NCBI GenBank assembly: GCA_018711085.1
Contig: DVIR01000012.1
Location: 1-47,277, forward strand
Reading direction: 5' to 3'
Origin: Faeciplasma gallinarum
GTDB taxonomy: Bacteria > Bacillota > Clostridia > Oscillospirales > Ruminococcaceae
DNA length: 47,277 bases
Each line of letters opens with the position of its first letter. Position 1 is the first letter of the stretch. Position numbers and translations under genes: made by a program. Under the pieces are notes generated by a model. The model searched no databases and had not been told where the DNA came from. It saw only the letters and a program-made list of their open reading frames with translations. This document shows, one piece after another, positions 1 to 8,194 of this stretch.

Positions 1-79
1 GTATCATTAAATAAGATATATGTATTTGCCGTTTTACGGAATGCGCCTGTAAAAACCGCTTAAATGAGGAGCGCAGACT

Positions 80-148
80 ATGAAAGTTATTATACACGAC
101 CTTGGCGCAAAGATTAGCGGGCGGATGCTGCCGAGCTGTAAGGAGTGA
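80..148 (+). CDS. possible 22-aa leader peptide or gene remnant
   Basis: An ATG at 80 opens a 22-codon frame that starts MKVIIHDLGAKI and stops at 146-148. A GAGGA-like ribosome-binding site lies about 10 nt upstream. Its stop codon is embedded in the ribosome-binding site of the following membrane protein, so translation of the two could be coupled. It could be a leader peptide, the stump of a longer gene that has lost its body, or chance. I do not recognise it. Confidence 0.25.
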   Translation: MKVIIHDLGAKISGRMLPSCKE

Positions 149-153
149 GTCTG

Positions 154-1308
154 ATGCAGAAAAAACGAATCGTTCGGTTTGGAAAATGGCTGGTTAAGGT
201 CGCAGCGTCCTATGCGGCGTTTATTGTCATCGGCATGCTGCTTTCCCTCGTTCCTGCGGGCAGGCTTGGGCTGCCGGAAGAGCAGTTTTTCAACTTTCGG
301 ATGTTTTTTATGCTGCTCGGTCCGATCTATCTGACCTTGATTGTAAAAATCATATTTACCATTATTGCGGCGGCAAAACGCCGCTCGAAAGACGTTTCCG
401 AAAAAGCTCACGGCGCTTTGTTCATCGTCACGGGTTTTCTGCTGCTTGCGAACCTTCTCGGCGCCGATACAATTTCGGATTTTGCGGACGGGTATATTCA
501 TGGCAAGGGCATGCGCGTCCTGGAGGAAAGCAAACGCTATTCCCTGAAAGGCAAGCGGTTTTTAAACGTCTTTGTGCCGGTTTGCTTTTATCTGCTGATG
601 CTTGAGCTGCTGACGCTCATTGTTTGCATCGTCGTCTTTGCCCCTCTGTCACAGCCCGCAAGCTACGGATTTATTTTTGCCATTGCCCTGACCGGCATGC
701 TTTTGCTGATCGTACCTCTGATACTTTTGCTGATATCGGGCTATCAGGGAGACAGGCATGCACATGAGAAAAAGCGCGCGCAAAAAAAGCAGGAGGCCGA
801 ACTCTCGGGCGCCGTGGTGCTTGAGACCGATCCGGCTTTGAGAAAGCGCTATCTTGTGCTGCCGAAAGTCCTTGCCCTGCTGGTTTGCCCGGGGACGTTC
901 ATTGTATGCCTGGCAATCCTCGCCGCCACAAAGGACGCCCAGGCGCTGACGGCTGTTCGGCTGCTGCGTCAGCCGGTTTTAGCGGTGATGGCGGCGGCGA
1001 TGCTTTCTTTCATTCCCTTGCTGATGTATTGGATGAACTGTTCAGGGACTTCATTGGTGCAGCGGATTTATATTGCACAAGGGCAGCTGCACTATACCGG
1101 CTACAGCGGCAGCATGGAAGAACGCACGGAATTTGATTTTACTCTGCTTCAGCTTGAAAGCTGCCACGTCGGAAAAAGGTCTATACGCCTGCGGGGACAG
1201 TTTGACAATAAGGCCACAAAAACACTATATATTCCACGCACCTTTCCGCCTGAGCAGGAACATATCCTGATGGAATTTTTGCGTGGTGAAACAAAGAAAA
1301 CAGGCTGA
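154..1308 (+). CDS. polytopic membrane protein of unknown function
   Basis: This is a 384-aa protein with about seven hydrophobic segments, at roughly residues 14-34, 48-73, 86-104, 135-163, 172-197, 238-260 and 270-293. A basic cytoplasmic-looking stretch (about 199-235, many K/R/H and QKK) separates segments five and six, and a soluble tail of about 90 residues ends the protein. No catalytic or transporter signature is visible. I chose the ATG at 154 over a GTG at 145 because AAGGAG at 140-145 then sits 8 nt away. It is followed, after a 70-nt gap, by a small gene on the same strand and then a terminator, so the two probably form one transcript. Function unknown. Confidence 0.7.
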   Translation: MQKKRIVRFGKWLVKVAASYAAFIVIGMLLSLVPAGRLGLPEEQFFNFRMFFMLLGPIYLTLIVKIIFTIIAAAKRRSKDVSEKAHGALFIVTGFLLLANLLGADTISDFADGYIHGKGMRVLEESKRYSLKGKRFLNVFVPVCFYLLMLELLTLIVCIVVFAPLSQPASYGFIFAIALTGMLLLIVPLILLLISGYQGDRHAHEKKRAQKKQEAELSGAVVLETDPALRKRYLVLPKVLALLVCPGTFIVCLAILAATKDAQALTAVRLLRQPVLAVMAAAMLSFIPLLMYWMNCSGTSLVQRIYIAQGQLHYTGYSGSMEERTEFDFTLLQLESCHVGKRSIRLRGQFDNKATKTLYIPRTFPPEQEHILMEFLRGETKKTG

Positions 1309-1381
1309 CTTTGTCGCTGCCGGATGTCAAAATCACAGCGTGACACGAGGCGGCTTGCTTTCAAGGAGGGAGGTGAACCTT

Positions 1382-1561
1382 GTGTACAAAACAGTGGTAA
1401 TTAAGTATTCGCCCAAGGCAAAAGAAATGGCGCTTAAAGTAGAAGAAACAGCCAATGAAATGGAGAAAGAGGGATTTGAGCTGATTTCTTGTTCAATCAT
1501 GCCCTCGTCAAAAGGCATCCTGATTTTCAAAAAGATCAGGGATGACGAGGTCTCCGAGTAG
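1382..1561 (+). CDS. small 59-aa protein, DUF4177-like
   Basis: A GTG at 1382 follows an unusually strong ribosome-binding site (AAGGAGGGAGGTG at 1363-1375). The product begins MYKTVVIKYSPKAKEMA and reads as strand-helix-strand: YKTVVIKY, a charged helix, then a segment with GFELISCSIMPS and a final ILIFKK strand. This 'cell needs to re-estimate what it looks like after a long helix' pattern resembles the small DUF4177 family, but the match is loose. It probably shares a transcript with the preceding membrane protein, and a terminator lies immediately downstream. Function unknown. Confidence 0.65.
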   Translation: MYKTVVIKYSPKAKEMALKVEETANEMEKEGFELISCSIMPSSKGILIFKKIRDDEVSE

Positions 1562-1582
1562 CACCCCGAAAATAAGTGCATC

Positions 1583-1637
1583 ATGCCCGACAATCCCCGC
1601 CGGTGTTTTGCGGGGAGACGGTCGGGCATTATTTTTT
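1583..1637. terminator. rho-independent terminator between convergent genes
   Basis: ATGCCCGAC-N2-CCCCGC pairs with GCGGGG-N4-GTCGGGCAT (1583-1629) and is followed by TTATTTTTT. The T-run serves the plus-strand genes. The stop codon of the converging DUF2812 gene (1629-1631) lies inside the structure. Confidence 0.8.
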
Positions 1638-2177
1638 CAGCCGACCCTTCAACTTAAAATAGCGATAGCCGAAGGACACAACCGCCCAAGCATAAGCCGC
1701 CAAAAGAATCAAAAACAGCACCAAAAGGACAGGGGCATCCGGATCCTCGCTGTGAAACTGATTGAGCAGGTTTGGCAGGATCAGCAATATAAGAATGATG
1801 AATATCGGCAGATACCTGCCCGCAAACACCCTGCGCATCATGTCAAGCCTTGATTCGTCGTCGCAGAAGATTTTCTCCTCGCCCTGCATCTGAGAAACCG
1901 GCTTGCGGAAATAGCTGTATCCGCCGAAATCCTGAACGTACTCCCATCCGCAGTCTCGGAACATCTGGACGTACTCGTCCTTGTGCTCCAGCCCCTCTTC
2001 GTTGTAGTCCAGCTGATAAACCACGTCCTCGGGCGCACACCGCTCAAAATGATAAATTCCCGGCAGGTTCACCTTTTTAAACTTCCATCCCTCGCTGTGG
2101 CGCTTTTGAAGATACCGCTCTTCTTTTTCCCAGTCCGCGATTGTAAAGACACGCAATTCAGTTTTTTTCGTTTTCAT
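1629..2177 (-). CDS. DUF2812 membrane protein
   Basis: This 182-aa protein has a soluble N-terminal domain of about 110 residues. It carries the DUF2812-type features FTIADWEKEERYL near the start, a GWKF turn, and a second repeat around CGWEYVQDFGGYSYFRK. Two transmembrane helices follow at about 122-142 and 150-170, with a basic tail. Its ATG overlaps the end of padR by 20 nt and has GGAGG upstream inside padR, so the two are translationally coupled. DUF2812 genes frequently sit beside a PadR regulator; the molecular function is not established. It probably acts at the membrane on a signal controlled by, or reported to, PadR. Confidence 0.8.
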   Translation of the reverse strand: MKTKKTELRVFTIADWEKEERYLQKRHSEGWKFKKVNLPGIYHFERCAPEDVVYQLDYNEEGLEHKDEYVQMFRDCGWEYVQDFGGYSYFRKPVSQMQGEEKIFCDDESRLDMMRRVFAGRYLPIFIILILLILPNLLNQFHSEDPDAPVLLVLFLILLAAYAWAVVSFGYRYFKLKGRLKK

Positions 2178-2493
2178 TTCGGCGCACCTCCATCATGTTG
2201 TGGTATAGTCTTTCGATCCGTTTCATCTCCAGATCCAGCACCTCGCGGCCCAGGTCTGTGATGCAATAGATTTTTCGTTTTTCTTCCTCCCGCACAAACC
2301 GGATTAGTCCATCCTTTTCCATCTTGGACAGGCTGCCGTACATTGTTCCGGGGCTGATGCGTATTTCTCCGTCGGTAAGCTCCTCCACCTTGCGGATGAC
2401 ATTATAGCCGTGGGATTCTTCCCGAAAGCACAGCAGGATGTAAAAACCCGTCTCCGTCATCGGGACATATACTTTCAGAATATGGGCGTCCAC
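2158..2493 (-). CDS. PadR family transcriptional regulator
   Basis: This is a 111-aa single-domain repressor. The winged helix-turn-helix is visible as ETGFYILLCF, SHGYNVIRKVEEL, the wing segment ISPGTMYGSLSKMEKDGLI and a KRKIYCITDLG hairpin, all PadR hallmarks. A C-terminal helix follows for dimerisation. The GTG at 2493 is supported by AAAGGAG seven nt upstream. PadR proteins bind inverted repeats in their own promoters. A perfect 18-bp palindrome lies just downstream of a consensus promoter here, so autoregulation is likely. The co-transcribed DUF2812 gene is its presumptive target or partner. Confidence 0.92.
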   Translation of the reverse strand: MDAHILKVYVPMTETGFYILLCFREESHGYNVIRKVEELTDGEIRISPGTMYGSLSKMEKDGLIRFVREEEKRKIYCITDLGREVLDLEMKRIERLYHNMMEVRRNENEKN

Positions 2494-2520
2494 TTAATCT
2501 GCTCCTTTCCTGATGCTCTT

Positions 2521-2555
2521 AGTACGATATATCGTACTGCTATATACAGTATAGC
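2521..2555. promoter_or_regulatory. probable PadR operator: perfect 18-bp palindrome plus second inverted repeat
   Basis: AGTACGATATATCGTACT at 2521-2538 is a perfect palindrome sitting at the predicted transcription start. A second inverted repeat, GCTATA-N5-TATAGC (2539-2555), abuts it and overlaps the -10 box. Both would place a dimeric repressor over the promoter. Confidence 0.75.
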
Positions 2556-2576
2556 ACTGCGATATAACATTGTCAA
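2548..2576 (-). promoter_or_regulatory. consensus promoter of padR-DUF2812
   Basis: On the minus strand TTGACA (2571-2576) and TATACT (2548-2553) are separated by exactly 17 nt. Transcription would begin near 2541, next to the palindrome at 2521-2538. Confidence 0.85.
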
Positions 2577-2660
2577 CTAAAATCTGCGTAAAGGAGCAAA
2601 GAAAAAACCGCAGCATACTTAAACCGCGGTTTCCGTCTCCCGAGCTGTTTTCCGCCGTTG

Positions 2661-2698
2661 CAAAAAAACAAGGCGGACAGATTAAAGCTCTGCCCGCC
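2661..2698 (-). terminator. terminator of the spoIIA operon
   Basis: On the minus strand GGCGGGCAGA, a 7-nt loop and TCTGTCCGCC form a 10-bp stem with one A-C mismatch, followed by TTGTTTTTTTG. It lies about 100 nt beyond the sigF stop codon. Confidence 0.85.
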
Positions 2699-2801
2699 GG
2701 TGTTGCCGGTAAATCGATATATATCCTTGCCGCAAGGCCGGATAAAATGTTTTTTCATTTCAACTAAAGCCGCTTTGCTTTGCCCCAAGCCCCGTTTGTC
2801 T

Positions 2802-3482
2802 TTAAAGTTTGCTGCGAAGATACAAAAGGAGCTTTTTTTCACGCCTTGACACCTGAACCTGCGTCAGACCCAGAGCATCGGCGGTCGCCTGCTGAGTCAT
2901 GCCGCGGAAAAACCTGCACGCTATCAGCGCCCTGTCCTGCTCATCAAGCTGCGCGAGCACCTGCTTTATGGCGAGCGAGTCGGTTATTTTTACGTCCGGA
3001 GCGTCTACGGGGAGGTCTATCTGCGGAGCATCGGGGTCGTCGGCGGAGGACGGAGTAAGGCTGAGGGTGGGCTTGCACACTCCGAGCGCATCTATCACGT
3101 CAAGCTTGTCAAGTCCCGAAAGCCTGCACAGCTCATCGACAGACGCCGGATATCCGTTTTCCCGCTCAAACTTTTCAGACAGCCGTGAAAGAGTGAGCGC
3201 GCGCTCCTTTATCAGCCTTGAAACCTTTACCGAACCGCCGTCTCGAAAAAGGCGCCGTATTTCGCCGAGTATAACCGGCACGGCGTATGTCGAAAACCGC
3301 ACGCCGCGCGTGGGGTCGAACGCCTTTACCGCCTTGACCAGCCCCACGCATCCCGCGCTGTACAGCTCCTCGTACTCTATGCCTCTGCCGGTAAATCTGC
3401 CGGCGCACAGCCTCACAAGTCCCAAATTGTTTTCTACGGTTATTTCGTTTGAATCGCGATAGGTTTCGTTTTTTGTGAACAT
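2802..3482 (-). CDS. sigF: sporulation sigma factor F
   Basis: This 226-aa sigma-70 family factor is the first forespore-specific sigma of sporulation. It lacks region 1. Region 2 is seen at about 18-82 (NLGLVRLCAGRF, EELYSAGCVGLVKAVKAFDP, FSTYAVPVILGEIRRLFRD). Region 3 follows, and the region 4 helix-turn-helix is at about 192-220 (MTQQATADALGLTQVQVSRREKK). Its length fits SigF. Identity is fixed by the upstream genes for anti-sigma factor SpoIIAB and antagonist SpoIIAA in the canonical order. It is the last gene of the operon and is followed by a strong terminator. SpoIIAB should hold it inactive until SpoIIAA is dephosphorylated. Confidence 0.95.
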   Translation of the reverse strand: MFTKNETYRDSNEITVENNLGLVRLCAGRFTGRGIEYEELYSAGCVGLVKAVKAFDPTRGVRFSTYAVPVILGEIRRLFRDGGSVKVSRLIKERALTLSRLSEKFERENGYPASVDELCRLSGLDKLDVIDALGVCKPTLSLTPSSADDPDAPQIDLPVDAPDVKITDSLAIKQVLAQLDEQDRALIACRFFRGMTQQATADALGLTQVQVSRREKKLLLYLRSKL

Positions 3483-3507
3483 GGCTCATCCCCGATTGCG
3501 CAGAATC

Positions 3508-3954
3508 TCACTGCGATAGTTTGGTCCTGAGCTTTTTTGTGAGCACAACGGTTGTCCCGCGTCCCGGCTTGCTTGAAACCCTGACCCCGTCGCAAAAGCT
3601 CTCCATGACCGAAAAACCAAGGCCGGAGCGCTCCTCTTCGGGGCGCGTGGTGTAAAGAGGCTCCATGGCTTTTGCCACGTCCTCTATGCCGCAGCCTCTG
3701 TCCTTGATTTTTATGTATATCAGCCCGTCCGAAAACGCCCTCACGCAAAGCTCTATCTCTCCCGCCGAATCCGCGTATGCGTGAACTATGCAGTTTGTCA
3801 CCGCCTCGCTGACCGCGGTCTTTATGTCGTTTAACTCGTCGAGCCTCGGGTCATACAGCCCGACAAATCCGCTTACAACCGAGCGGGCAAGCTTTTCGTT
3901 TATCGACAGGGAAGGGAACTTCAGCTTGATCTCATTTATCGGTCGCTTCAGCAT
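3508..3954 (-). CDS. spoIIAB: anti-sigma F factor / serine kinase SpoIIAB
   Basis: This is a 148-aa GHKL-fold ATPase. The N-box is EAVTNCIVHAYA (about 48-59), the G1 region is DRGCGIEDV and the G2 region is SGLGFSVM. Together they form the ATP-binding site used to phosphorylate SpoIIAA. The N-terminal segment contains the expected dimer and sigma-contact region. It starts inside the end of spoIIAA (23-nt overlap) and is followed 25 nt later by sigF, which fits stoichiometric expression. In the family, ATP-bound SpoIIAB sequesters SigF, and dephosphorylated SpoIIAA displaces it. Confidence 0.95.
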   Translation of the reverse strand: MLKRPINEIKLKFPSLSINEKLARSVVSGFVGLYDPRLDELNDIKTAVSEAVTNCIVHAYADSAGEIELCVRAFSDGLIYIKIKDRGCGIEDVAKAMEPLYTTRPEEERSGLGFSVMESFCDGVRVSSKPGRGTTVVLTKKLRTKLSQ

Positions 3955-4291
3955 TGCACTTTTCCTCCTTATTGGTCTCGTTTCCGGCTATGCATGCGAG
4001 CTTGTCCATTCCCGCAAGCAGCATCACCTTTTCTATATAGTCGGGCATGTTCACAAGCTCCACGCTGCCGCCTATGAGCTTCATGCTCTTGTACCTGCCC
4101 ATGACAAGCCCCACGCCGGAGCTGTCCATAAAGCTCACGCCCGAAAAATCAAGCCGCAGAACCTTAGGGTGCCTGTCGTTTATCGCCGTGTCAATGTCCA
4201 TGCGCAGCCAGCCGGCGCTGTGGTGGTCAATTTCACCCGTTATCCTCGCCGTCAGCACGCCGCCCTCCTGCACGCTCATGTAAACAGCCAT
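3932..4291 (-). CDS. spoIIAA: anti-anti-sigma factor SpoIIAA (STAS domain)
   Basis: This 119-aa protein carries a STAS domain over residues 1-105. The phosphorylatable serine lies in SFMDSSGVGLVMGR (about 52-65), the hallmark of SpoIIAA. The last 15 residues are a charged extension. AAAGGAGG sits about 7 nt before the ATG. In the pathway, SpoIIE dephosphorylates this serine in the forespore and the free protein then binds SpoIIAB, releasing SigF. No membrane SpoIIE lies in this window; the only SpoIIE-type phosphatase here is a soluble one at 27.9-29.0 kb with a different context. A sigma-H promoter is expected upstream but I could not identify one with confidence. Confidence 0.95.
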   Translation of the reverse strand: MAVYMSVQEGGVLTARITGEIDHHSAGWLRMDIDTAINDRHPKVLRLDFSGVSFMDSSGVGLVMGRYKSMKLIGGSVELVNMPDYIEKVMLLAGMDKLACIAGNETNKEEKCNAEATDK

Positions 4292-4393
4292 GCGCAGTCC
4301 TCCTTTGTATCTATCATTTTTAATAAATTTTAGGACGCATACCCTGCGAAAAATGTTGAAATGATAAATTAAAAAAATTTTTTTAAAAAGGTA

Positions 4394-4421
4394 TTGACAA
4401 AGATAAAAAAATGGGTATACT
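4394..4421 (+). promoter_or_regulatory. promoter of the hrcA-grpE-dnaK-dnaJ operon
   Basis: TTGACA (4394-4399) and TATACT (4416-4421) are 16 nt apart, directly ahead of the CIRCE element. The surrounding DNA is very A/T rich. Confidence 0.85.
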
Positions 4422-4426
4422 ATATC

Positions 4427-4453
4427 TTAGCACTCGGGAACAAAGAGTGCTAA
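4427..4453. promoter_or_regulatory. CIRCE operator (HrcA binding site)
   Basis: TTAGCACTC-N9-GAGTGCTAA matches the CIRCE consensus perfectly in both 9-nt arms with the standard 9-nt spacer. It covers the transcription start, so HrcA represses its own operon. Loss of active HrcA when GroE is occupied by unfolded protein would induce it. Confidence 0.98.
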
Positions 4454-4498
4454 CACTTTCAGCCTTCAATTGCCAAGGCGATGTCGGGAGGGACTAAA

Positions 4499-5590
4499 GT
4501 GGATGACCGAAAGCTCAAAGTTCTTGCTGCTGTTGTTGACGAGTATATACGCACGGGAGAACCCGTAGGTTCAAAGGCAATAATGAGTTATATAAGGGCG
4601 TCGAGCGCAACAATACGCAATGAGATGGCAGAGCTTGAAAAGCAGGGATATCTGGAGCAGCCCCACACTTCTGCCGGAAGAGTTCCGACGTATGCAGGGT
4701 ACAGGTTGTACGTTGACAGGTTAATGCGCACTGATCCGCTTTCCGACGAGGAAAAGCACAGGTTAGACGGCGTATTCAGTGCGGACGAATATTCCGAGGA
4801 GCGGCTTGTAAAGTCTGCTTCCAACGCCTTAGCGCAGATAACGAGCTGTGCGGCGTTTGTGTCGAGCGAAAACCCCAAGTTTTCAGTTATATCAAAGGTA
4901 GAGGTAATACCGACTGGAAAGAGACTTTACGTTCTTTTGATGATAACGTCGTCGGGAAAGATAAAAAACCGCACCTGCAGACTGGAGCTGGATCTGACGA
5001 ATGAGCAGCTCGAGTACTTCACGAACTTTGTAAAGCATAATCTCGAAGGCGTGCCGCTCGATGTATTGAGCGATGAAATGCTTCAAAAGATTGAAACCGC
5101 GATGGGAACCTATCTTGTCGTGATGTCTCCGCTCGTTAAGGGCATATTTGATATGTCAAAGGAAATAACGGAGCGTGAGGTGGATGTGAGCGGCGCTAAG
5201 AACCTTCTTGAGTGCAAGGACATAGACAACCACGAGCTGATGAGCTTTATGGACAACAGCGACGAGCTGACAAAGCTTGTAGACGACAGCTTCAGCGGCA
5301 TACATGTTCTTTTCTCACAGGAGGATGAAAACTTTGTAATAGGCAATTCAAGTATCGTAAGCTCTAACTTCTTTAAGGACGGCAAGGTTGCCGGACACTT
5401 AGGAGTTATAGGCCCGATGAGAATAGATTATAAAAAGATAATTCCGTACATCGAATATCTGACCGGAAAGATCACGGAGATACTTTCCGACGATGAAAAT
5501 GCGAAATCGGCGGATGAGAGCCAAAGTCAAAGCGGCAGCGATGACAGCGGCGAAATTGTGTTTGAAGACGGTGAGGGTGATAATAGATGA
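4499..5590 (+). CDS. hrcA: heat-inducible transcription repressor HrcA
   Basis: This 363-aa repressor binds CIRCE. The N-terminal winged helix (LKVLAAVVDEYIRTGEPVGS, SSATIRNEMAELEKQGYL, TSAGRVPTYAGYRLYVD) is typical. The GAF-like and dimerisation domains follow. I prefer the GTG at 4499 to the ATG at 4481 because GGGAGGG at 4485-4491 then serves as the ribosome-binding site, and MDDRKLKVL matches the usual N-terminus. The C-terminus has an acidic Ser/Gln-rich tail of about 30 residues beyond the usual 340-residue length. It is the first gene of the operon and its stop overlaps the grpE start by 4 nt. Confidence 0.96.
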   Translation: MDDRKLKVLAAVVDEYIRTGEPVGSKAIMSYIRASSATIRNEMAELEKQGYLEQPHTSAGRVPTYAGYRLYVDRLMRTDPLSDEEKHRLDGVFSADEYSEERLVKSASNALAQITSCAAFVSSENPKFSVISKVEVIPTGKRLYVLLMITSSGKIKNRTCRLELDLTNEQLEYFTNFVKHNLEGVPLDVLSDEMLQKIETAMGTYLVVMSPLVKGIFDMSKEITEREVDVSGAKNLLECKDIDNHELMSFMDNSDELTKLVDDSFSGIHVLFSQEDENFVIGNSSIVSSNFFKDGKVAGHLGVIGPMRIDYKKIIPYIEYLTGKITEILSDDENAKSADESQSQSGSDDSGEIVFEDGEGDNR

Positions 5591-6162
5591 AAAACGACGA
5601 TAAAAAGACTTTAGATCAAAATGAGTCAAACAAGCCGGATGAGTCGGAAAAGCCGCAAAGCGAGTCGGCACCCGACAAGGATACGGCAGAGGAAAAAGAC
5701 GAGCTTACCATGCTAAAGGAGGAGAATGAGGCGATAATAAAGGAGCTTGATGAGTACAAGGATAAGTACCTCAGGCTTTTGGCGGAGTATGACAACTACC
5801 GCAAGCGAGCCGCCAAGGAAAAGGCGGAGATTTATCCCGAAGCCACCGCAAGGACGATAGAAGCGTTTTTGCCGTTGGCAGATAATTTTGAACGCGCCGC
5901 CGCAGTTGAGACGTCAGACGAAAAGTTCAAGTCGGGAATAATGATGATTTACTCTCAGCTTGTAGAAGTACTTAAAACTCTCGACGTTGAGACGATAGAC
6001 CGCGTGGGCGAAGAGTTTGACCCCAACCTTGAAAATGCCGTTAGCACTGTCACGGATGAAAAGCTCGGGCAAAACGTAGTGGCTCAGGTTTATCAAAAGG
6101 GCTACAAGCGCGGCGACAAGATAATAAGACACGCTATGGTGTCGGTTGCAAACTGCGGATAA
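5587..6162 (+). CDS. grpE: nucleotide exchange factor GrpE
   Basis: This is a 191-aa DnaK nucleotide exchange factor. An acidic, disordered start of about 50 residues is followed by the long dimerising coiled coil (LKEENEAIIKELDEYKDKYLRLLAEYDNYRKR). The C-terminal beta domain carries the family signature around residues 135-185 (GEEFDPNLENAVSTV, VAQVYQKGYKRGDKIIRHAMVSVA). It is translationally coupled to hrcA by an ATGA-type overlap, and about 100 nt with a small GCGCA/TGCGC hairpin separates it from dnaK. Confidence 0.97.
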   Translation: MKNDDKKTLDQNESNKPDESEKPQSESAPDKDTAEEKDELTMLKEENEAIIKELDEYKDKYLRLLAEYDNYRKRAAKEKAEIYPEATARTIEAFLPLADNFERAAAVETSDEKFKSGIMMIYSQLVEVLKTLDVETIDRVGEEFDPNLENAVSTVTDEKLGQNVVAQVYQKGYKRGDKIIRHAMVSVANCG

Positions 6163-6264
6163 AAACGCATATGCAGCAGCGCACACCTGCGCACCAAATA
6201 AAAATACATCAAATTTAAATATATATTCAGCCAAAAAGGCAAGCTAAAAAGGAGAGATTTATTT

Positions 6265-8109
6265 ATGTCAAAGATTATAGGTATAGACCTTGGTACAACT
6301 AATTCCTGCGTAGCCGTTATGGAAGGCGGCGAGGCTGTAGTAATCCCCAACAGCGAGGGCGCAAGAACAACACCTTCTGTTGTGGGCATTTCAAAGAACG
6401 GCGACAGACTTGTGGGTCAGGTCGCAAAAAGACAGGCGGTTGTAAACTATGAGAACACCGTGCTTTCAATCAAGCGTCACATGGGTTCGGACTACAAAGT
6501 AACCCTCGGCGGCAAGACATATACGCCTCAGGAGATATCGGCAATGATTCTTCAGAAGCTCAAGACCGATGCGGAGGCATACCTCGGCGAGAAGGTCACA
6601 GAGGCTGTAATCACTGTTCCCGCATACTTCACCGATGCTCAGCGTCAGGCTACAAAGGATGCCGGACAGATAGCAGGCCTTAACGTAAGACGTATCATCA
6701 ACGAGCCTACAGCTGCTGCGCTTTCTTACGGAATAGATAAGGAAGAGGAGCAAAAGGTAATGGTTTACGACCTGGGCGGCGGAACGTTCGATGTGTCCAT
6801 CATAGAGATGGGCGACGGCGTTACCGAGGTTCTCGCCACGGCGGGCAACAACCACCTCGGCGGAGATGACTTCGACCAGAGAATAATCGACCTCTTGGTT
6901 TCCGAGTTCAAGAAGAACGAGGGCATAGACCTTTCAAAGGATAAGATGGCTATGCAGAGATTGAAGGAGGCTGCCGAGAAGGCTAAGATAGAGCTTTCAA
7001 ACGTCACCTCTTCAAACATCAACCTGCCGTTCATCACTGCGGATGCAACAGGTCCTAAGCACCTTGATTACACCCTTACAAGAGCTAAGTTCAACGAGAT
7101 CACCGCAGACCTTGTAGAGGCCACCGTAGGCCCCGTAAAGCAGGCGCTTGCAGACAGCGGACTTTCAACATCCGATATCAACAAGGTTCTTATGGTCGGC
7201 GGTTCTTCGAGAATCCCAGCTGTAATAGACGAGGTCAGAAAGATCACCGGCAAGGAGCCGTTCAAGGGCATCAATCCCGATGAATGCGTTGCTTTGGGCG
7301 CTGCATATCAGGGCGGAGTTCTTGCGGGAGACGTAAAGGAAGGACTTTTGCTGCTCGATGTTACACCGCTTTCACTCGGACTTGAGACCATGGGCGGCAT
7401 ATGCACAAAGATCATCGAAAGAAATACCACCATCCCCACTAAGAAGACCCAGATATTCTCCACCGCAACAGACAACCAGTCCGCGGTTGATATAAACATA
7501 CTCCAGGGCGAAAGAGAGTTCGCAAAGGACAACAAGCAGCTCGGTATGTTCCGTCTTGACGGAATCGCTCCCGCTCCCAGAGGAGTTCCGCAGATCGAGG
7601 TAACCTTCGATATAGATGCTAACGGTATCGTCCATGTTTCCGCAAAGGATCTCGGAACCGGCAAGCAGCAGGATATCACAATCACATCTTCCACCAACAT
7701 GTCCAAGGAGGATATAGACAAGGCCGTTAAGGAGGCCGAGGCATACGCTGCCGAGGACAAGAAGAAGAGGGAGGACGTAGACACAAGGAACCAGGCTGAC
7801 CAGATGGTATTCCAGACCAAGAAGACGCTTGCCGACTTCGGCGACAAGGTTTCCGCAAGCGACAAGTCTGACTGCGAGGCTAAAATATCCGCTCTTGAGG
7901 AAGCCCTCAAGGGTACCGATATCGAGGCTATCAAGTCAAAGGAGAAGGAGCTTGAGTCCTCTATTCAGGCTATTGCGACAAAGGTATATCAGCAGGCGGC
8001 TCAGCAGCAGCAAAATAACGCGGGCGCAGCCGGCGGCGCAAACGGCTCAACCGGTTCAAACGGCGGCGATGATACTGTTGTCGATGCCGAGTTCACCGAT
8101 GCGAACTAA
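6265..8109 (+). CDS. dnaK: molecular chaperone DnaK (Hsp70)
   Basis: This 614-aa Hsp70 has a nucleotide-binding domain opening with IIGIDLGTTNSCVAVMEGG. The phosphate-2 loop is VMVYDLGGGTFDVSI and the adenosine loop is VLMVGGSSRIPAV. The conserved linker LLLDVTPLSLGLETMGG leads to the beta substrate-binding domain and helical lid. The tail ends in a Gly/Asn/Gln linker and DDTVVDAEF, the standard C-terminus. GGAG precedes the ATG at a good distance. It works with DnaJ and GrpE, encoded on either side, in refolding. An intergenic hairpin follows and may set the DnaK:DnaJ ratio. Confidence 0.99.
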   Translation: MSKIIGIDLGTTNSCVAVMEGGEAVVIPNSEGARTTPSVVGISKNGDRLVGQVAKRQAVVNYENTVLSIKRHMGSDYKVTLGGKTYTPQEISAMILQKLKTDAEAYLGEKVTEAVITVPAYFTDAQRQATKDAGQIAGLNVRRIINEPTAAALSYGIDKEEEQKVMVYDLGGGTFDVSIIEMGDGVTEVLATAGNNHLGGDDFDQRIIDLLVSEFKKNEGIDLSKDKMAMQRLKEAAEKAKIELSNVTSSNINLPFITADATGPKHLDYTLTRAKFNEITADLVEATVGPVKQALADSGLSTSDINKVLMVGGSSRIPAVIDEVRKITGKEPFKGINPDECVALGAAYQGGVLAGDVKEGLLLLDVTPLSLGLETMGGICTKIIERNTTIPTKKTQIFSTATDNQSAVDINILQGEREFAKDNKQLGMFRLDGIAPAPRGVPQIEVTFDIDANGIVHVSAKDLGTGKQQDITITSSTNMSKEDIDKAVKEAEAYAAEDKKKREDVDTRNQADQMVFQTKKTLADFGDKVSASDKSDCEAKISALEEALKGTDIEAIKSKEKELESSIQAIATKVYQQAAQQQQNNAGAAGGANGSTGSNGGDDTVVDAEFTDAN

Positions 8110-8130
8110 TAACTGACAACTTGTTTTATG

Positions 8131-8167
8131 CCAATCTGTTCGCCCTCAAAAGGGACGGACAGATTGG
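8131..8167 (+). other. intercistronic hairpin between dnaK and dnaJ
   Basis: CCAATCTGTTCGCCCT and AGGGACGGACAGATTGG can form a long stem with a CAAA loop, interrupted near the middle. No T-run follows, so it is more likely an mRNA-stabilising or partially attenuating structure than a full terminator. Confidence 0.6.
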
Positions 8168-8194
8168 TTATTAAATGTTACGATGGAGTAGATT

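Noticed and set aside
4292..4390. Sigma-H promoter for spoIIAA
   Set aside because: Expected from the family, but no convincing match could be picked from the A/T-rich gap.
7308..7934. Long antisense reading frame opposite dnaK (208 codons)
   Set aside because: It mirrors the codon pattern of dnaK, has no ribosome-binding site, and encodes low-complexity Ser/Leu-rich sequence. The same holds for long antisense frames in dnaJ, alpha-galactosidase, holB, rmuC and nadE.
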